A stretch of DNA of 64,000 nucleotides. Source: Verrucomicrobiota bacterium (GTDB taxonomy: Bacteria; Verrucomicrobiota; Verrucomicrobiia; Palsa-1439). The stretch lies in contig VHCW01000013.1 of assembly GCA_016871575.1 (NCBI GenBank), forward strand, positions 1 to 64,000, read 5' to 3'. Below, one piece after another: positions 42,333-51,326 of this stretch. The position numbers and the translations under genes were made by a program. Every line of letters begins with the position of its first letter. Position 1 is the stretch's first letter. The notes under the pieces were generated by a model, which saw nothing but the letters and a program-made list of their open reading frames with translations, did no database searches and had not been told where the DNA came from.

Positions 42333-43751
42333 ATGACCGAAACCAAACAAATGACATCGCCCCTCATTCTGACCCTATGCCTCGCCGCAGCAATCGGTGT
42401 TCATGCTGCGGACAAGGTTGACGGCTACCGGGGTATCTGGTGGACGATCGGGGAAATAGTCGGCCCATACGGGGACAAGAACTCCGGCGGCACGGCCTTT
42501 GTTTCCAGCCACACGGTCAGTCCCATGGCCGTCTATGCCCCGAAGGTCGAGAAGACATTCTTCGTTTACGGGGGAACCACCGGCCCGGAAGACCGCTACC
42601 TTCTGGCCATGGCCTCGTACTACGACCACAAACGACATCGTGTTCCCCGTCCGACGATCGTTCGCGATCAGCGCGGAATTGATGACCCGCACGACAACCC
42701 CAGCTTGACCATTGACGAGGCCGGGTATGTGTGGGTCTTCATCGCCGGCCGCGGGCGTCACCGGCCAGGGCAGATCTTCCGCAGCAAGCAGCCCTACTCC
42801 GTTGACTCCTTCCAGGAAGTCATCTCCCGCGAGCAAACCTACTCGCAGATCTGGTACGTTCCCGGAAAGGGGTTCTTTCATCTATTGACGCTCTACACGG
42901 GCGGCCGCGAATTGTATTGGGAGACCAGCCGCGATGGAAAGGATTGGACCGCCCAGCCGGCGAAGGACCTCAAGAAACTCGCCGGCTTCGCTGGGCACTA
43001 CCAAGTGAGCCGCTGCGACGGGCATAAAATTGGGACCGCCTTCAACTACCATCCCGGCGGCAAACCCGACCGCCGCACGAACATCTACTACGCCGAGACG
43101 GCCGACTTCGGCCGCACGTGGACCACCGTCAACGGCCGCCCGCTGACCATCCCTCTGGACAATCCCAAGAATCCCGCGCTCGTCGTTGACTACGAGGCGC
43201 AGCGGCGACTCTTCTACATCAACAAGCTCCTCTTCGATGCCGACGGCCACCCGGTGATCCTCGGCGTCTCCAGCGGCGGCCACGCGCCGGGGCCGGCTAA
43301 CGACCCGCGCCTTTGGGAGATCACGCGATGGACTGGCGAGCGTTGGCTCACGACGACAGTCACCCAATCCGATCACAACTACGACGCGGGCAGCCTCTAT
43401 ATCAACGGCGAGCGCTGGACAGTGATTGGTCCCGCGCTCACGGGACCGCAGGCTTATTTCACAGGCGGTGAAGTCGGCCTCTGGGTCTCCACGAATCGTG
43501 GCGCGAACTGGAGTCTGGAGCGGCGTGTCACGCAGAACAGCTCCATGAACCACAGTTACGTGCGCCGGCCTCACAACCCGGTTGATCCCTTCTTCGCCGT
43601 CTGGGCCGATGGCGATTCGAGCCGCCTTTCTCCCTCGCGGATCTTTTTCTGCAACTCCACGGGAGACCGACTCTACATGCTTCCCTACCGGATGGATGCC
43701 GATTATGCGGAACCGGTGCTGCTGGCTCCCCCGATCCCTCCGCCACGCTGA
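42333..43751 (+). CDS. Secreted BNR-4 family protein, candidate polysaccharide lyase or binding propeller
   Basis: A 472-residue protein with a signal peptide (PLILTLCLAAAIGVHAADK). A seven-bladed-propeller-type BNR-4 domain follows, with DDPHDNPSLTIDEAGYVWVF, SQIWYVPGKGFFHLLTLY and ADFGRTWTTVNGRPLT. BNR-4 includes the ulvan lyases of families PL24/PL25, which use His/Tyr/Arg sites. The His in DPHDNPS and the nearby Arg-rich AGRGRHRPGQ are consistent, but the sequence alone does not prove lyase activity. It lies in the polysaccharide island. Its translation-start region is 25/30 identical to that of the GH16 gene. Confidence 0.75.
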   Translation: MTETKQMTSPLILTLCLAAAIGVHAADKVDGYRGIWWTIGEIVGPYGDKNSGGTAFVSSHTVSPMAVYAPKVEKTFFVYGGTTGPEDRYLLAMASYYDHKRHRVPRPTIVRDQRGIDDPHDNPSLTIDEAGYVWVFIAGRGRHRPGQIFRSKQPYSVDSFQEVISREQTYSQIWYVPGKGFFHLLTLYTGGRELYWETSRDGKDWTAQPAKDLKKLAGFAGHYQVSRCDGHKIGTAFNYHPGGKPDRRTNIYYAETADFGRTWTTVNGRPLTIPLDNPKNPALVVDYEAQRRLFYINKLLFDADGHPVILGVSSGGHAPGPANDPRLWEITRWTGERWLTTTVTQSDHNYDAGSLYINGERWTVIGPALTGPQAYFTGGEVGLWVSTNRGANWSLERRVTQNSSMNHSYVRRPHNPVDPFFAVWADGDSSRLSPSRIFFCNSTGDRLYMLPYRMDADYAEPVLLAPPIPPPR

Positions 43752-44282
43752 CTCCATCCGCCGTCATCGCCCTTGGCGTCTCGTCGGATTCGGCTTGTTC
43801 CTTGTTCGGCGCAGGTCTCCGAATCGGGGCAGACCTTCGCACAACAGAAGCACCGTTCACCGCATTCGCTGCCGCGCGCGGGATTATTCTGCTTGCCTCG
43901 ACCGGACGGACAGCGAGAATGCCGGCGATGAGCGCGTCAACCAGTAGCACTTTCTTGCCGGCACTTCTGCTGGCATTGGCAGCGGCGCAAGGCCAGACCA
44001 ATCCCTCGCTCAACATGCAGGACCTTGGCGCGTCGGGCTCCAAGTTCGAGACGACCGCGGCGACCACCGTCAGAGCAAAGGTGAGCACCAAGGGGCAACT
44101 CCTGACTTTGAACAAATGCGACTCAACCAGTTCCACAACGCAGTCCACTATGAACAAATTGTGCGGTTGAAGTTGCGACCGCTGCGAGCCGTCTGAAAAG
44201 GAAATTGAAAACCAACAGAAGCAAGAAAAAGAGATAAAATCAAAGAGTCAGGACAATGAAACCAACCACCGAAGGAGTCACA
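43752..44282. other. Gap without an intact gene
   Basis: No coding region here has a believable family match. Frames on both strands are biased by composition. The only recognisable trace is an AbrB-like antitoxin fragment near 44056-44105. The last 40 bases carry the GH16 leader with its GAAGGAG ribosome site. Confidence 0.5.
44056..44170 (+). pseudogene. Possible remnant of an AbrB/MazE-type antitoxin
   Basis: The frame reads TTVRAKVSTKGQLLTL, close to the N-terminal swapped-hairpin signature (AKVSTKGQ) of SpoVT/AbrB antitoxins. After that the conserved IPKxxR continuation is lost and the frame ends at 44170. No toxin gene follows. This is a short match and could be chance. Confidence 0.35.
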
Positions 44283-45593
44283 ATGACTGAAACCAACCAA
44301 AAAACCGAATCACAACCCTCAACAAAGTTCCGAAAGATAGTTACCGGAGGTTCCCTCATTGCGTTCACCGTCCTGCTGTTGGCGCCGCTTTCCGCAAACG
44401 CGCAGGTCACCAAGGCCGCGGCTCGACACGGTCCCCCGCCACACAAGAAATGGAAAATGGTGTGGCACGATGAGTTCGAGGGGACTGCGGTGGACACGCA
44501 GCGATGGCAGATCAAGGAAGGAGGCAAGAAGTGGGAGTGGCCCGGCTTTGAAACGCGGTATGCCGCCGACAATTGCGCCTTGGATGGCAAAGGAAATCTG
44601 GTCCTGCGCCTGACACAGGATTCTGATGGGACGATCCGGTTTCATCAGGGGCTTGATTCGCTGACCTTCCAGCAGGCCTACGGTTACTTCGAGACGCGCG
44701 TCCAATTCTCCCGCCAGCCGGGGTGGTGGACCGCGGTATGGTTGTCAGGAGTGCCTTACAACGAGGGCAGCGACACCTTTGTGAGTCCCCAAGAGTTCGA
44801 CATCTTCGAGGACTTTTACAAACCGAAAACGAAGAACGATATCAGTCATTGTTACCATGCCACCTCCGGATTGACGACGGTGACAGACCAAGGCGACGGC
44901 AAAGGCATCGGCGGCGCCAGCATGCTCGCCCGCAGAGAGGTGGGCCGGGTCTCCAAGGGGAAGGTGGTCACGCTGGAGGAGTATGGCGGCTGGCACACCG
45001 TTGGCTTCGAGTGGACGCCGCTGGAACATGTCTTCTACGTGGACGGCCAGGAAACACTGCGGCAATCGTATCGGGAAGTTCCGGTGACCACCGTGCCTCA
45101 GCGCGTGCGGATCAGCGCGTGCCTGCGGACCCCAAAACAACTGAAGAAGGATGGCGGCAAGAAACCGTTCTACGGCTGGCTGGAAGATGCGAAATTTCCC
45201 GATCAACTCGTGGTGGACTATGTCCGGGTCTATCAGGAAGACACCGGCGACAAGACCGCCCCGACCGTCACCCTCACACGGGAGGACAAGCCGGAAGAAT
45301 TGACCAAAGGCCAGCCGTTGACCTTTCGTATCCGCGCCACAGACAAGGATGGACGCATCCAGTCAGTCCACCTTTTCGCCAAGGGCTATCTTCGCGCCGA
45401 AAGCAATGCGGATCGCGCGCTGATTGATCAGGTCTTTACGGTGAGCAACCTTTTCGATGGTAACAACACGATCATCGCGATGGCCAGAGACAATGATGGC
45501 TTGATTGGACTTTCCGCGCCGCTCAGTGTGACGCTGCCCAAGAACATCAACCCGGTGCCGGAGAAGAAGTCCGCACCGAAAGTGACCCCGTGA
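44283..45593 (+). CDS. Secreted GH16-family glycoside hydrolase with C-terminal Ig-like domain
   Basis: A 436-residue protein with a signal peptide, then a GH16 jelly roll (residues about 55-320). It contains WHDEFEG, YGYFETRVQF, GWWTAVWLSG and the catalytic EFDIFE motif (E171, D173, E176), with DYVRVYQ at the end. GH16 members cleave beta-1,3 or beta-1,4 glucans and galactans, including agar, porphyran and carrageenan. Neighbouring sulfatases favour a sulfated galactan, but this is inferred. Residues about 330-415 form a beta-sandwich. ATG 44283 with GAAGGAG was preferred to 44256. The stop overlaps the next start. Confidence 0.92.
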   Translation: MTETNQKTESQPSTKFRKIVTGGSLIAFTVLLLAPLSANAQVTKAAARHGPPPHKKWKMVWHDEFEGTAVDTQRWQIKEGGKKWEWPGFETRYAADNCALDGKGNLVLRLTQDSDGTIRFHQGLDSLTFQQAYGYFETRVQFSRQPGWWTAVWLSGVPYNEGSDTFVSPQEFDIFEDFYKPKTKNDISHCYHATSGLTTVTDQGDGKGIGGASMLARREVGRVSKGKVVTLEEYGGWHTVGFEWTPLEHVFYVDGQETLRQSYREVPVTTVPQRVRISACLRTPKQLKKDGGKKPFYGWLEDAKFPDQLVVDYVRVYQEDTGDKTAPTVTLTREDKPEELTKGQPLTFRIRATDKDGRIQSVHLFAKGYLRAESNADRALIDQVFTVSNLFDGNNTIIAMARDNDGLIGLSAPLSVTLPKNINPVPEKKSAPKVTP

Positions 45594-47005
45594 AAATAAA
45601 AACCGTTTCAACCATCTTCGGTACACTGTTGCTCGTCACCGCGCTCACCGGCAATGCAGCGCCCGCCGCCCGTCCGAACATCATTTTCATCCTCGCCGAT
45701 GACCTCGGCTATGCCGACCTCTCCTGTTTCGGGAGCAAGGCGGTCCAGACGCCGCACTTGGATGCCTTGGCGGCCGGCGGCGTCAAGCTGACGCAATTCT
45801 ATGCGGCGTCCGCCGTCTGCACCCCGACGCGCGCCTCCATCCTCACCGGACGTTACCCGCTGCGGTTCGACATCCGGCAGCATTTCAGCGACGATGAATC
45901 GCACCTGCCGCGCGGCGTCAACACACTGCCGAAGCTGCTCAAACAAGCTGGCTACGCCACCGCACACGTCGGCAAATGGCACCTCGGCGGCCTGCACCAG
46001 AAGCATTTCGGCAATCGGGCCGCGACGATTCCCGGACCGCACGAACACGGATTCGATCAATACCTCTGCCAGATTGAGGAACAACCGTTGCGGGGAGAAC
46101 TCGGCCGCAAACGCCGGCTCTACCGCGACGGAGGCACCTGTCTGGTGCGCGACGAGAAGCTCGTCACTGAAAGCGATCCTTACTATCGCGCCCACCTCAC
46201 CGACATCATCGGGGATGAAGCCGTTCGTCTGGTCGAGGAGTTTCACAAACAGCGCCGCCCGTTCTTCCTGAACATCTGGCATCTCGTGCCGCATACACCC
46301 TACGAACCGGCGCCCGAACCTTATTGGAGCCGCTCTGCCGCTGCCGGCATCTCGGAGGATCAGCGTTGCTTCCGCTCGATGGTCGCGCACATGGACGCCA
46401 AGATCGGCCAGCTTCTCGCCAAGCTCGATCAGTTGGGTCTTCGGGACAATACGCTGATCGTCTTCACCTCTGACAACGGCGGCGCCTACGAGTCCGACAT
46501 TGGCCCGCTCAAGGGCGGCAAGACCGACCTGCACGAGGGCGGCATCCGCGTGCCGATGATCGCTTCCTGGCCGAAGAAGATTCCCGCCGGTGAAAGCAAC
46601 ACCACCACCGTTGGAAACACCGTGGACCTGCTGCCGACGTTCTGCGCGGCAGCGGGTGTGCGCCCGCCAGTGGCCGCGCCACTGGACGGCATCAATCTTC
46701 TTCCGTGCCTGACCGGGAGCGGCGTCACAACCGCGCGCGAATCGTTGTTCTGGCAACTCGATTTGTATCGCGGGTTGCAGCGGCATTATCCGAAACCAAA
46801 GCCTTACGCCACCGAAGCCGTGCGCTGGAAGAAATGGAAGCTGCTGGCGAAGGATGGCGACCCCCTGGAGTTGTTCGACCTCGATGCCGACATCCGCGAA
46901 ACCAACAACCTGCTGGACCAACACCCAGAAGTCGTCAGCGAAATGAACGGTTCGCTCCGTCGTTTCCTCAACGATCCCCGCGACCGATCCGGTGCTGTCA
47001 AATAA
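45590..47005 (+). CDS. Secreted Cys-type sulfatase
   Basis: A 471-residue arylsulfatase-family enzyme starting with GTG at 45590, overlapping the GH16 stop. It has a signal peptide, the metal motif ADDLGYADLSCFG, the formylglycine site C77 in CTPTRASILTGR, HVGKWHLGG and FTSDNGGA. It should remove sulfate esters from a carbohydrate in the periplasm or outside. The translational overlap ties desulfation directly to GH16 cleavage. Confidence 0.95.
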   Translation: MKIKTVSTIFGTLLLVTALTGNAAPAARPNIIFILADDLGYADLSCFGSKAVQTPHLDALAAGGVKLTQFYAASAVCTPTRASILTGRYPLRFDIRQHFSDDESHLPRGVNTLPKLLKQAGYATAHVGKWHLGGLHQKHFGNRAATIPGPHEHGFDQYLCQIEEQPLRGELGRKRRLYRDGGTCLVRDEKLVTESDPYYRAHLTDIIGDEAVRLVEEFHKQRRPFFLNIWHLVPHTPYEPAPEPYWSRSAAAGISEDQRCFRSMVAHMDAKIGQLLAKLDQLGLRDNTLIVFTSDNGGAYESDIGPLKGGKTDLHEGGIRVPMIASWPKKIPAGESNTTTVGNTVDLLPTFCAAAGVRPPVAAPLDGINLLPCLTGSGVTTARESLFWQLDLYRGLQRHYPKPKPYATEAVRWKKWKLLAKDGDPLELFDLDADIRETNNLLDQHPEVVSEMNGSLRRFLNDPRDRSGAVK

Positions 47006-47094
47006 GGTCCCCGATCAAAACGACAACTCCGTTCTGGTTCACGTTCGTTGCGCTCGCATTTGGCGAGGGAGTAGTGGTATAAAATGCCATCATG

Positions 47095-48366
47095 ATGAAC
47101 AGACGTGAGTTTCTTAAACACGCTGGTCGCGCTGTCGCCGCGGCGCCACTAATTCTACGTGCACCCCAAGCGGGCGCAGTGTCGCCCAACGAACGCATCA
47201 CGATGGCCTGCATCGGTGTCGGCAACCAGGGCGGCGGCAACACGCGACAGTTCCTCAACGATCCGCGCGTCCAGATCGTGGCGTCGTGCGACGCGGATTT
47301 GACGCGCGCCAAAAACATGGCCGCCATCATCGAGGACCGCTACGGTCAAAAAGGCTGTGCCGTCACGCAAGACTTCCGTGAGCTGATCGCGCGCAAGGAC
47401 ATTGACACGGTGATGATCGGCACGCCCGACCACACACACGCGGTCATCACAATCGCCGCGGCGCGCGTGGGCAAGGACATTTACTGCGAGAAACCGCTCG
47501 CGTTCACGGTCGCGGAAGGCCGCGCCGTGGTCGAGGCGGTCAAACGATACGAACGAGTGTTGCAGACTGGGACACAACGGCGATCCAACGCACGGTTCCA
47601 GTTCGGCTGCGAACTGATTCGCAACGGTCGGATTGGCAAGCTCCACACGGTGCGCTGTGTTCCGGGGCGGGGATTTGGCATCCGCGGCGATTTCACCGGC
47701 CAGGAAGCGCCGCAACCGGTCCCGCCGGAGTTGAATTATGATTTGTGGCTCGGCCCGGCGCCGTGGGTGCCTTACACGGCGGCGCGATGCCACTTCAACT
47801 TCCGTTGGATCCTCGATTACGGCGAAGGCTACATCAGCGACAACGGCGTTCATGCCGTTGACCTCGCCACGTGGGCGATGGGCGTGGACTACACCGGGCC
47901 GGAACTCATTGACGGGAAGGCGACCTTCCCGACGAGCGGCATTTACGATGCGCCGACGGAGTTTGAGATCAACTATCGTTACGCAAACGGCATGAAGATG
48001 GTGCTCGCCAGCGGCGACGGATTCGGTGTGCGTTTCGAGGGGAGCGAAGGCTGGATTCACATGAGCGGCGGCGATGTCACGGCCAGTTCGGACAAAATCC
48101 TGAAATCCACCATTGGTTTGAACGAGTTTCACACGCACCCCAGCCCCGGCCATCACGCCAATTTCATTGATTGCGTCCTGAACCGCGGCGTGCCGGTGAC
48201 GCACGCTGAGCTTGGCCAGCGCGCCGCGACGGTGTGTCATCTCGGTTTCATCTCGTGTCAACTCGGTCGTCCGCTGAAATGGGACCCAGCGCGCGAAGTT
48301 TTCCTCGACGACGCGGCGGCGAACCGTTACCTGTCGCGCGCGATGCGCGAGCCGTGGGGTCTTTAG
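47095..48366 (+). CDS. Tat-exported Gfo/Idh/MocA-family oxidoreductase
   Basis: A 423-residue protein with a twin-arginine signal (MNRREFLKHAGRAVAAAP). A Rossmann domain follows (IGVGNQGGGNTRQF, CDADLTRAKNMA), then the family motif DIYCEKPLAFTVAEG and a C-terminal substrate domain with ISDNGVHAVDLATWAMG. Exported members bind their NAD(P) before Tat transport. Sugar oxidation or glycoside cleavage by a redox route is the usual activity, but the substrate is not identifiable. Start at the second of two adjacent ATGs. Confidence 0.9.
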   Translation: MNRREFLKHAGRAVAAAPLILRAPQAGAVSPNERITMACIGVGNQGGGNTRQFLNDPRVQIVASCDADLTRAKNMAAIIEDRYGQKGCAVTQDFRELIARKDIDTVMIGTPDHTHAVITIAAARVGKDIYCEKPLAFTVAEGRAVVEAVKRYERVLQTGTQRRSNARFQFGCELIRNGRIGKLHTVRCVPGRGFGIRGDFTGQEAPQPVPPELNYDLWLGPAPWVPYTAARCHFNFRWILDYGEGYISDNGVHAVDLATWAMGVDYTGPELIDGKATFPTSGIYDAPTEFEINYRYANGMKMVLASGDGFGVRFEGSEGWIHMSGGDVTASSDKILKSTIGLNEFHTHPSPGHHANFIDCVLNRGVPVTHAELGQRAATVCHLGFISCQLGRPLKWDPAREVFLDDAAANRYLSRAMREPWGL

Positions 48367-48372
48367 CACGGC

Positions 48373-49461
48373 ATGAAAGTCTGGACGGTCATTCTCTCCG
48401 CAGCACTGCTGTTGGGAACCGCCGCTGACACGCCGAGGTCGTTCCTGATGGCGCTGACGCCGACGAACTTCGACGAGACGACACAAGGCTCACAGCAAAT
48501 GAAGGCGTTGATGGCCAAGCACGCCGAGGTCGTGGCGGTCTATCTCGATTACGGCGTGCCGTGGCCGGAGGTGGCGGACGGCATGCCGTTCCACAAGAAC
48601 GTCCAGAAAGAGATCACGACTCTCAAGCAGCGTATCAGTCCGCGTCACAAGGTCTTCCTCGCGCTCAACGCCGGCGCGTTCAATCGGCGGGACATGGCCG
48701 GTTACTGGGGCGAGAAGACGATGATGCCGCGCCCCGGCAAATGGGCCGACAAAACGCTCGATGACTTGGAGATCATCGAGACGTACATCAAATACTGCGA
48801 ACGAATGATTGCGGAGTTTCGCCCGTCGTTCCTCGCGTATGCCATCGAGATCAACATGATGGCCGGCGCGGAGCCGAAACGGTTCGAGCAGTTCATGGCG
48901 CTCGCCGAGCGCGTCTATCCGCGGCTGAAGGCGAAGCACAAGGAGATGCTCATCTTCCCGACGTTTCAGATTGATTTTGGCGGCGCGCCGATCATCCGCC
49001 GCCTGATGCCGCACAGCGACGCCATCGCCATCAGCACCTACCCGCACATCCGCGGCCTTACGCCGGCGACGTTGCCGGCGGGCTGGCTCGCCGACGTGCG
49101 GAAGATTGCACCGGACAAGCCGTTCATCGTCGCCGAGACGGGTTTCCCAGCGGCGCCGTTCGCGGGCAAGTGGCTGTTTGACACGAAGGTCCGCGTGGAC
49201 GCAACGCCGCAGATGCAGGCGGAGTATTTGCGCTGGATGCTTGCCGAAGCCCAGCGGCTCGACGCGCGGCTGTTCACGTGGTTCTTCCCGCACGACATCA
49301 ACGCTTATCTGGAAGAGCAGAAGAAGTTGCACGGCGTGGCCAACGAAATGGTTGGCATTGCCGACATGGCGATGAACCTCGGCTTGATGGACGGCACCCG
49401 CCGGCCGCGCCCCGCCCTTGACGAATGGGCGAAATGGCTGCAAAAGAAGCGGAAGCCATGA
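48373..49461 (+). CDS. Secreted TIM-barrel glycosidase-like protein (clan GH-A pattern)
   Basis: The 362-residue protein has a signal peptide (MKVWTVILSAALLLGTAADT). The barrel holds two glutamates at clan-A positions: E159 in LAYAIEINMM and E255 in FIVAETGFP, the latter like the nucleophile motif of GH53/GH17-type enzymes. HSDAIAISTYP is also consistent with that fold. No specific family can be named. It starts 6 bases after the Gfo/Idh/MocA stop. The truncated frame at 49458 overlaps its end. Confidence 0.68.
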   Translation: MKVWTVILSAALLLGTAADTPRSFLMALTPTNFDETTQGSQQMKALMAKHAEVVAVYLDYGVPWPEVADGMPFHKNVQKEITTLKQRISPRHKVFLALNAGAFNRRDMAGYWGEKTMMPRPGKWADKTLDDLEIIETYIKYCERMIAEFRPSFLAYAIEINMMAGAEPKRFEQFMALAERVYPRLKAKHKEMLIFPTFQIDFGGAPIIRRLMPHSDAIAISTYPHIRGLTPATLPAGWLADVRKIAPDKPFIVAETGFPAAPFAGKWLFDTKVRVDATPQMQAEYLRWMLAEAQRLDARLFTWFFPHDINAYLEEQKKLHGVANEMVGIADMAMNLGLMDGTRRPRPALDEWAKWLQKKRKP

Positions 49462-49526
49462 GACGACTTTTCTTTTTGTTGTTGTTCCTGTGCGCGGCGT
49501 GGACAGTTCAGTCCAGCGACGAATAA
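49458..49526 (+). pseudogene. Signal-peptide-only remnant
   Basis: A 22-residue frame starts at an ATGA overlap with the glycosidase-like gene. It encodes MRRLFFLLLFLCAAWTVQSS and stops at 49524-49526. It looks like the signal peptide of a secreted protein whose body has been lost. Downstream to 49653 nothing coding is seen. Confidence 0.45.
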
Positions 49527-49653
49527 GCCAGGCACCGGTGTGAGTGTAGTGGCCGCCGTCCCAGCGGTTCTTAGCCAAATGCACCTCCGGATAAAATTAA
49601 AAATGGCTTGGATCGTTGACCTTCCTTTTTGACCGTGCTACGCAGTGGCGCTG

Positions 49654-51030
49654 ATGAAACATTTTCTCTTGGTTTGGTTGGTGATTCCGCTCGGCTTGCA
49701 CGGCGCGGAATTCGATGTCCGGAAATTCGGAGCCAAAGGCGACCGGGAAACGCTCGATCAACCGGCCATCCAAGCCGCCTTGGACGCCTGCGCCAAGGCC
49801 GGCGGCGGCACGGTGAAACTGCCGCCAGGCGATTATCTGTCCGGCACGCTCCGGTTCGCCAGCGGCGTCACTCTCGAACTCGCCCGCGGCGCGACGCTCT
49901 GGGCCAGCACCAACCGCGCTCACTACATCGGCACGGGGAAAACCAGCGGCCATCTGCTGGTGGCAAGCAACGTCAGCCAAATTGCCGTTGTCGGCCAGGG
50001 CACCATCAACGGCCAGGGTGCCGCCGATTATGGCGACCGTTGGGGTGTGCCGAAAAAACCGGAGTTCCGCGTCGGCATTCTGTTGTTCACCGCCTGCACC
50101 AACATCACCGTGCGCAATGTGACCGTCCGCAACAGCGATGCGTGGACGTTGCACTTCAAGCGTTGCGAACATATCACCGTGGACGGCGTGACCATTCGCA
50201 ACAATTACCGGCGGCTCAATTCCGACGGCATTGACCCGAACTCCTGCCGGCACGTCCGGATCACCCGCTGCCACATCATCGCCGGCGACGACTGCATTGT
50301 CCTGAAATCCACCGAGCCGCATCCGTGCGAGGACGTCGTGGTCAGCGATTGCCAACTGGAGTCCGCCGCCTCGGCGCTGAAGCTCGGCACCGAGTCGCAC
50401 GGCGATTTCCGCAACATCCGCTTCGAGCGATGCGTCATCCGCAATTCGCCGACCGGCATCGGCCTCTACCTGAAAGACGGCGCCGCGATGGAGAACATCG
50501 CGTTCACCGACATCGAACTCACCAGTAGCACCGCCACGAACCGGGTCATTACCCCGATCTTCATGGACATCGAGAAACGGCATCCCCATTCCAAGATCGG
50601 CACAATGCGCAACATCACCTTCGAGAACATCAGCATGCACAGCGGTTCCAGCGTGTTGATTCAAGGAATGCCTGAAAGCCCCATCGAGAACCTCACCCTC
50701 CGCAACCTGAAATTACAGGTGACCCGGCCAGATGACTTTGCGAAACGAAAGAAACCCGTCGGCGGCCGGCGCACGACCCGCGAGGAGCGCGACGCGCTCT
50801 ACGCGCAACTGCCCACGTACTTCGCCTTGGCGCACATCCGCAACCTGACGCTCGAAGATGTCACTGTGAACATCGCCCCGGAAGCCTTCGCCCGTTTTGA
50901 GCGCTCCGCCGTGAGTGGCCGCGACATTGTCGGCGGCACGATCCGAAACGTTCGACGGATCCCCGGCGCCACACCCGGTCGCCTCCCCGTCATTGACCTG
51001 CAAGACTGCCGCGACGTTACGTTGCCGTAG
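49654..51030 (+). CDS. Secreted GH28-family polygalacturonase-like enzyme
   Basis: A 458-residue right-handed beta-helix protein with a signal peptide (MKHFLLVWLVIPLGLHGA). The N-terminal FDVRKFGAKGDRETLDQPAI pattern is typical of GH28. Catalytic aspartates lie in NSDGID (D191) and AGDDCI (D212, D213). The LGTESHGD segment supplies the His (H249), and IGLYLKDG the Lys. GH28 enzymes hydrolyse galacturonic-acid-containing chains. It closes the polysaccharide island. ATG 49654 was preferred to 49645 because the signal peptide then starts MKHF. Confidence 0.92.
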   Translation: MKHFLLVWLVIPLGLHGAEFDVRKFGAKGDRETLDQPAIQAALDACAKAGGGTVKLPPGDYLSGTLRFASGVTLELARGATLWASTNRAHYIGTGKTSGHLLVASNVSQIAVVGQGTINGQGAADYGDRWGVPKKPEFRVGILLFTACTNITVRNVTVRNSDAWTLHFKRCEHITVDGVTIRNNYRRLNSDGIDPNSCRHVRITRCHIIAGDDCIVLKSTEPHPCEDVVVSDCQLESAASALKLGTESHGDFRNIRFERCVIRNSPTGIGLYLKDGAAMENIAFTDIELTSSTATNRVITPIFMDIEKRHPHSKIGTMRNITFENISMHSGSSVLIQGMPESPIENLTLRNLKLQVTRPDDFAKRKKPVGGRRTTREERDALYAQLPTYFALAHIRNLTLEDVTVNIAPEAFARFERSAVSGRDIVGGTIRNVRRIPGATPGRLPVIDLQDCRDVTLP

Positions 51031-51098
51031 CTTCTCCGTTTGCACAACGCCACCGGACCAAGAGCCTATTACTCCGTCAAATTGGAATGGAAGGGTAC

Positions 51099-51209
51099 GT
51101 TTGTAGTAACGCACGCAGTCCCGCGTTGTTTTGGGACGAAGTGCGGGACATTGGGAGGCAACGACCTCCTGCAACGCCACTTCGCTTCGCTGCGTGGCTC
51201 ACTACGAAC
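51099..51209. mobile_element. MITE/BIME-like element with imperfect terminal inverted repeats
   Basis: Bases 51099-51118 (GTTTGTAGTAACGCACGCAG) are an imperfect inverted match of the right end 51190-51209. The right end with its flank (51183-51209) matches 4757-4783 at 25 of 27 positions. The interior holds two more short inverted repeats (CCCGC/GCGGG and GGAGG/CCTCC) and no open frame. It falls in the 51031-51326 gap after GH28. Confidence 0.65.
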
Positions 51210-51270
51210 AGCCCTTTGAATGTGGGTTGGACACCTTTGGTAACTGCATTTTCGATTGGCAAGATTGTAG

Positions 51271-51289
51271 GCCGCCTCTGCGAGGCGGC
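51271..51289. repeat. REP-like hairpin (GCCGCCTC...GAGGCGGC)
   Basis: An 8-bp stem with a 3-base loop, related to the hairpins at 51308-51326 and 20878-20896. With the next one it forms an inverted pair separated by 18 bases. Confidence 0.75.
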
Positions 51290-51307
51290 GGTTTTGTTGG
51301 GGATTTC

Positions 51308-51326
51308 GCCGACTCGCAGAGTCGGC
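51308..51326. repeat. REP-like hairpin (GCCGACTC...GAGTCGGC)
   Basis: The same stem arms as 20878-20896, differing only in the loop. It marks the point where the HEPN reading frame stops resembling its family. Confidence 0.8.

Noticed and set aside
43528-44157. 209-residue minus-strand frame at the end of the BNR-4 gene
   Set aside because: Half of it is antisense to the BNR-4 C-terminus and the rest has no family pattern.
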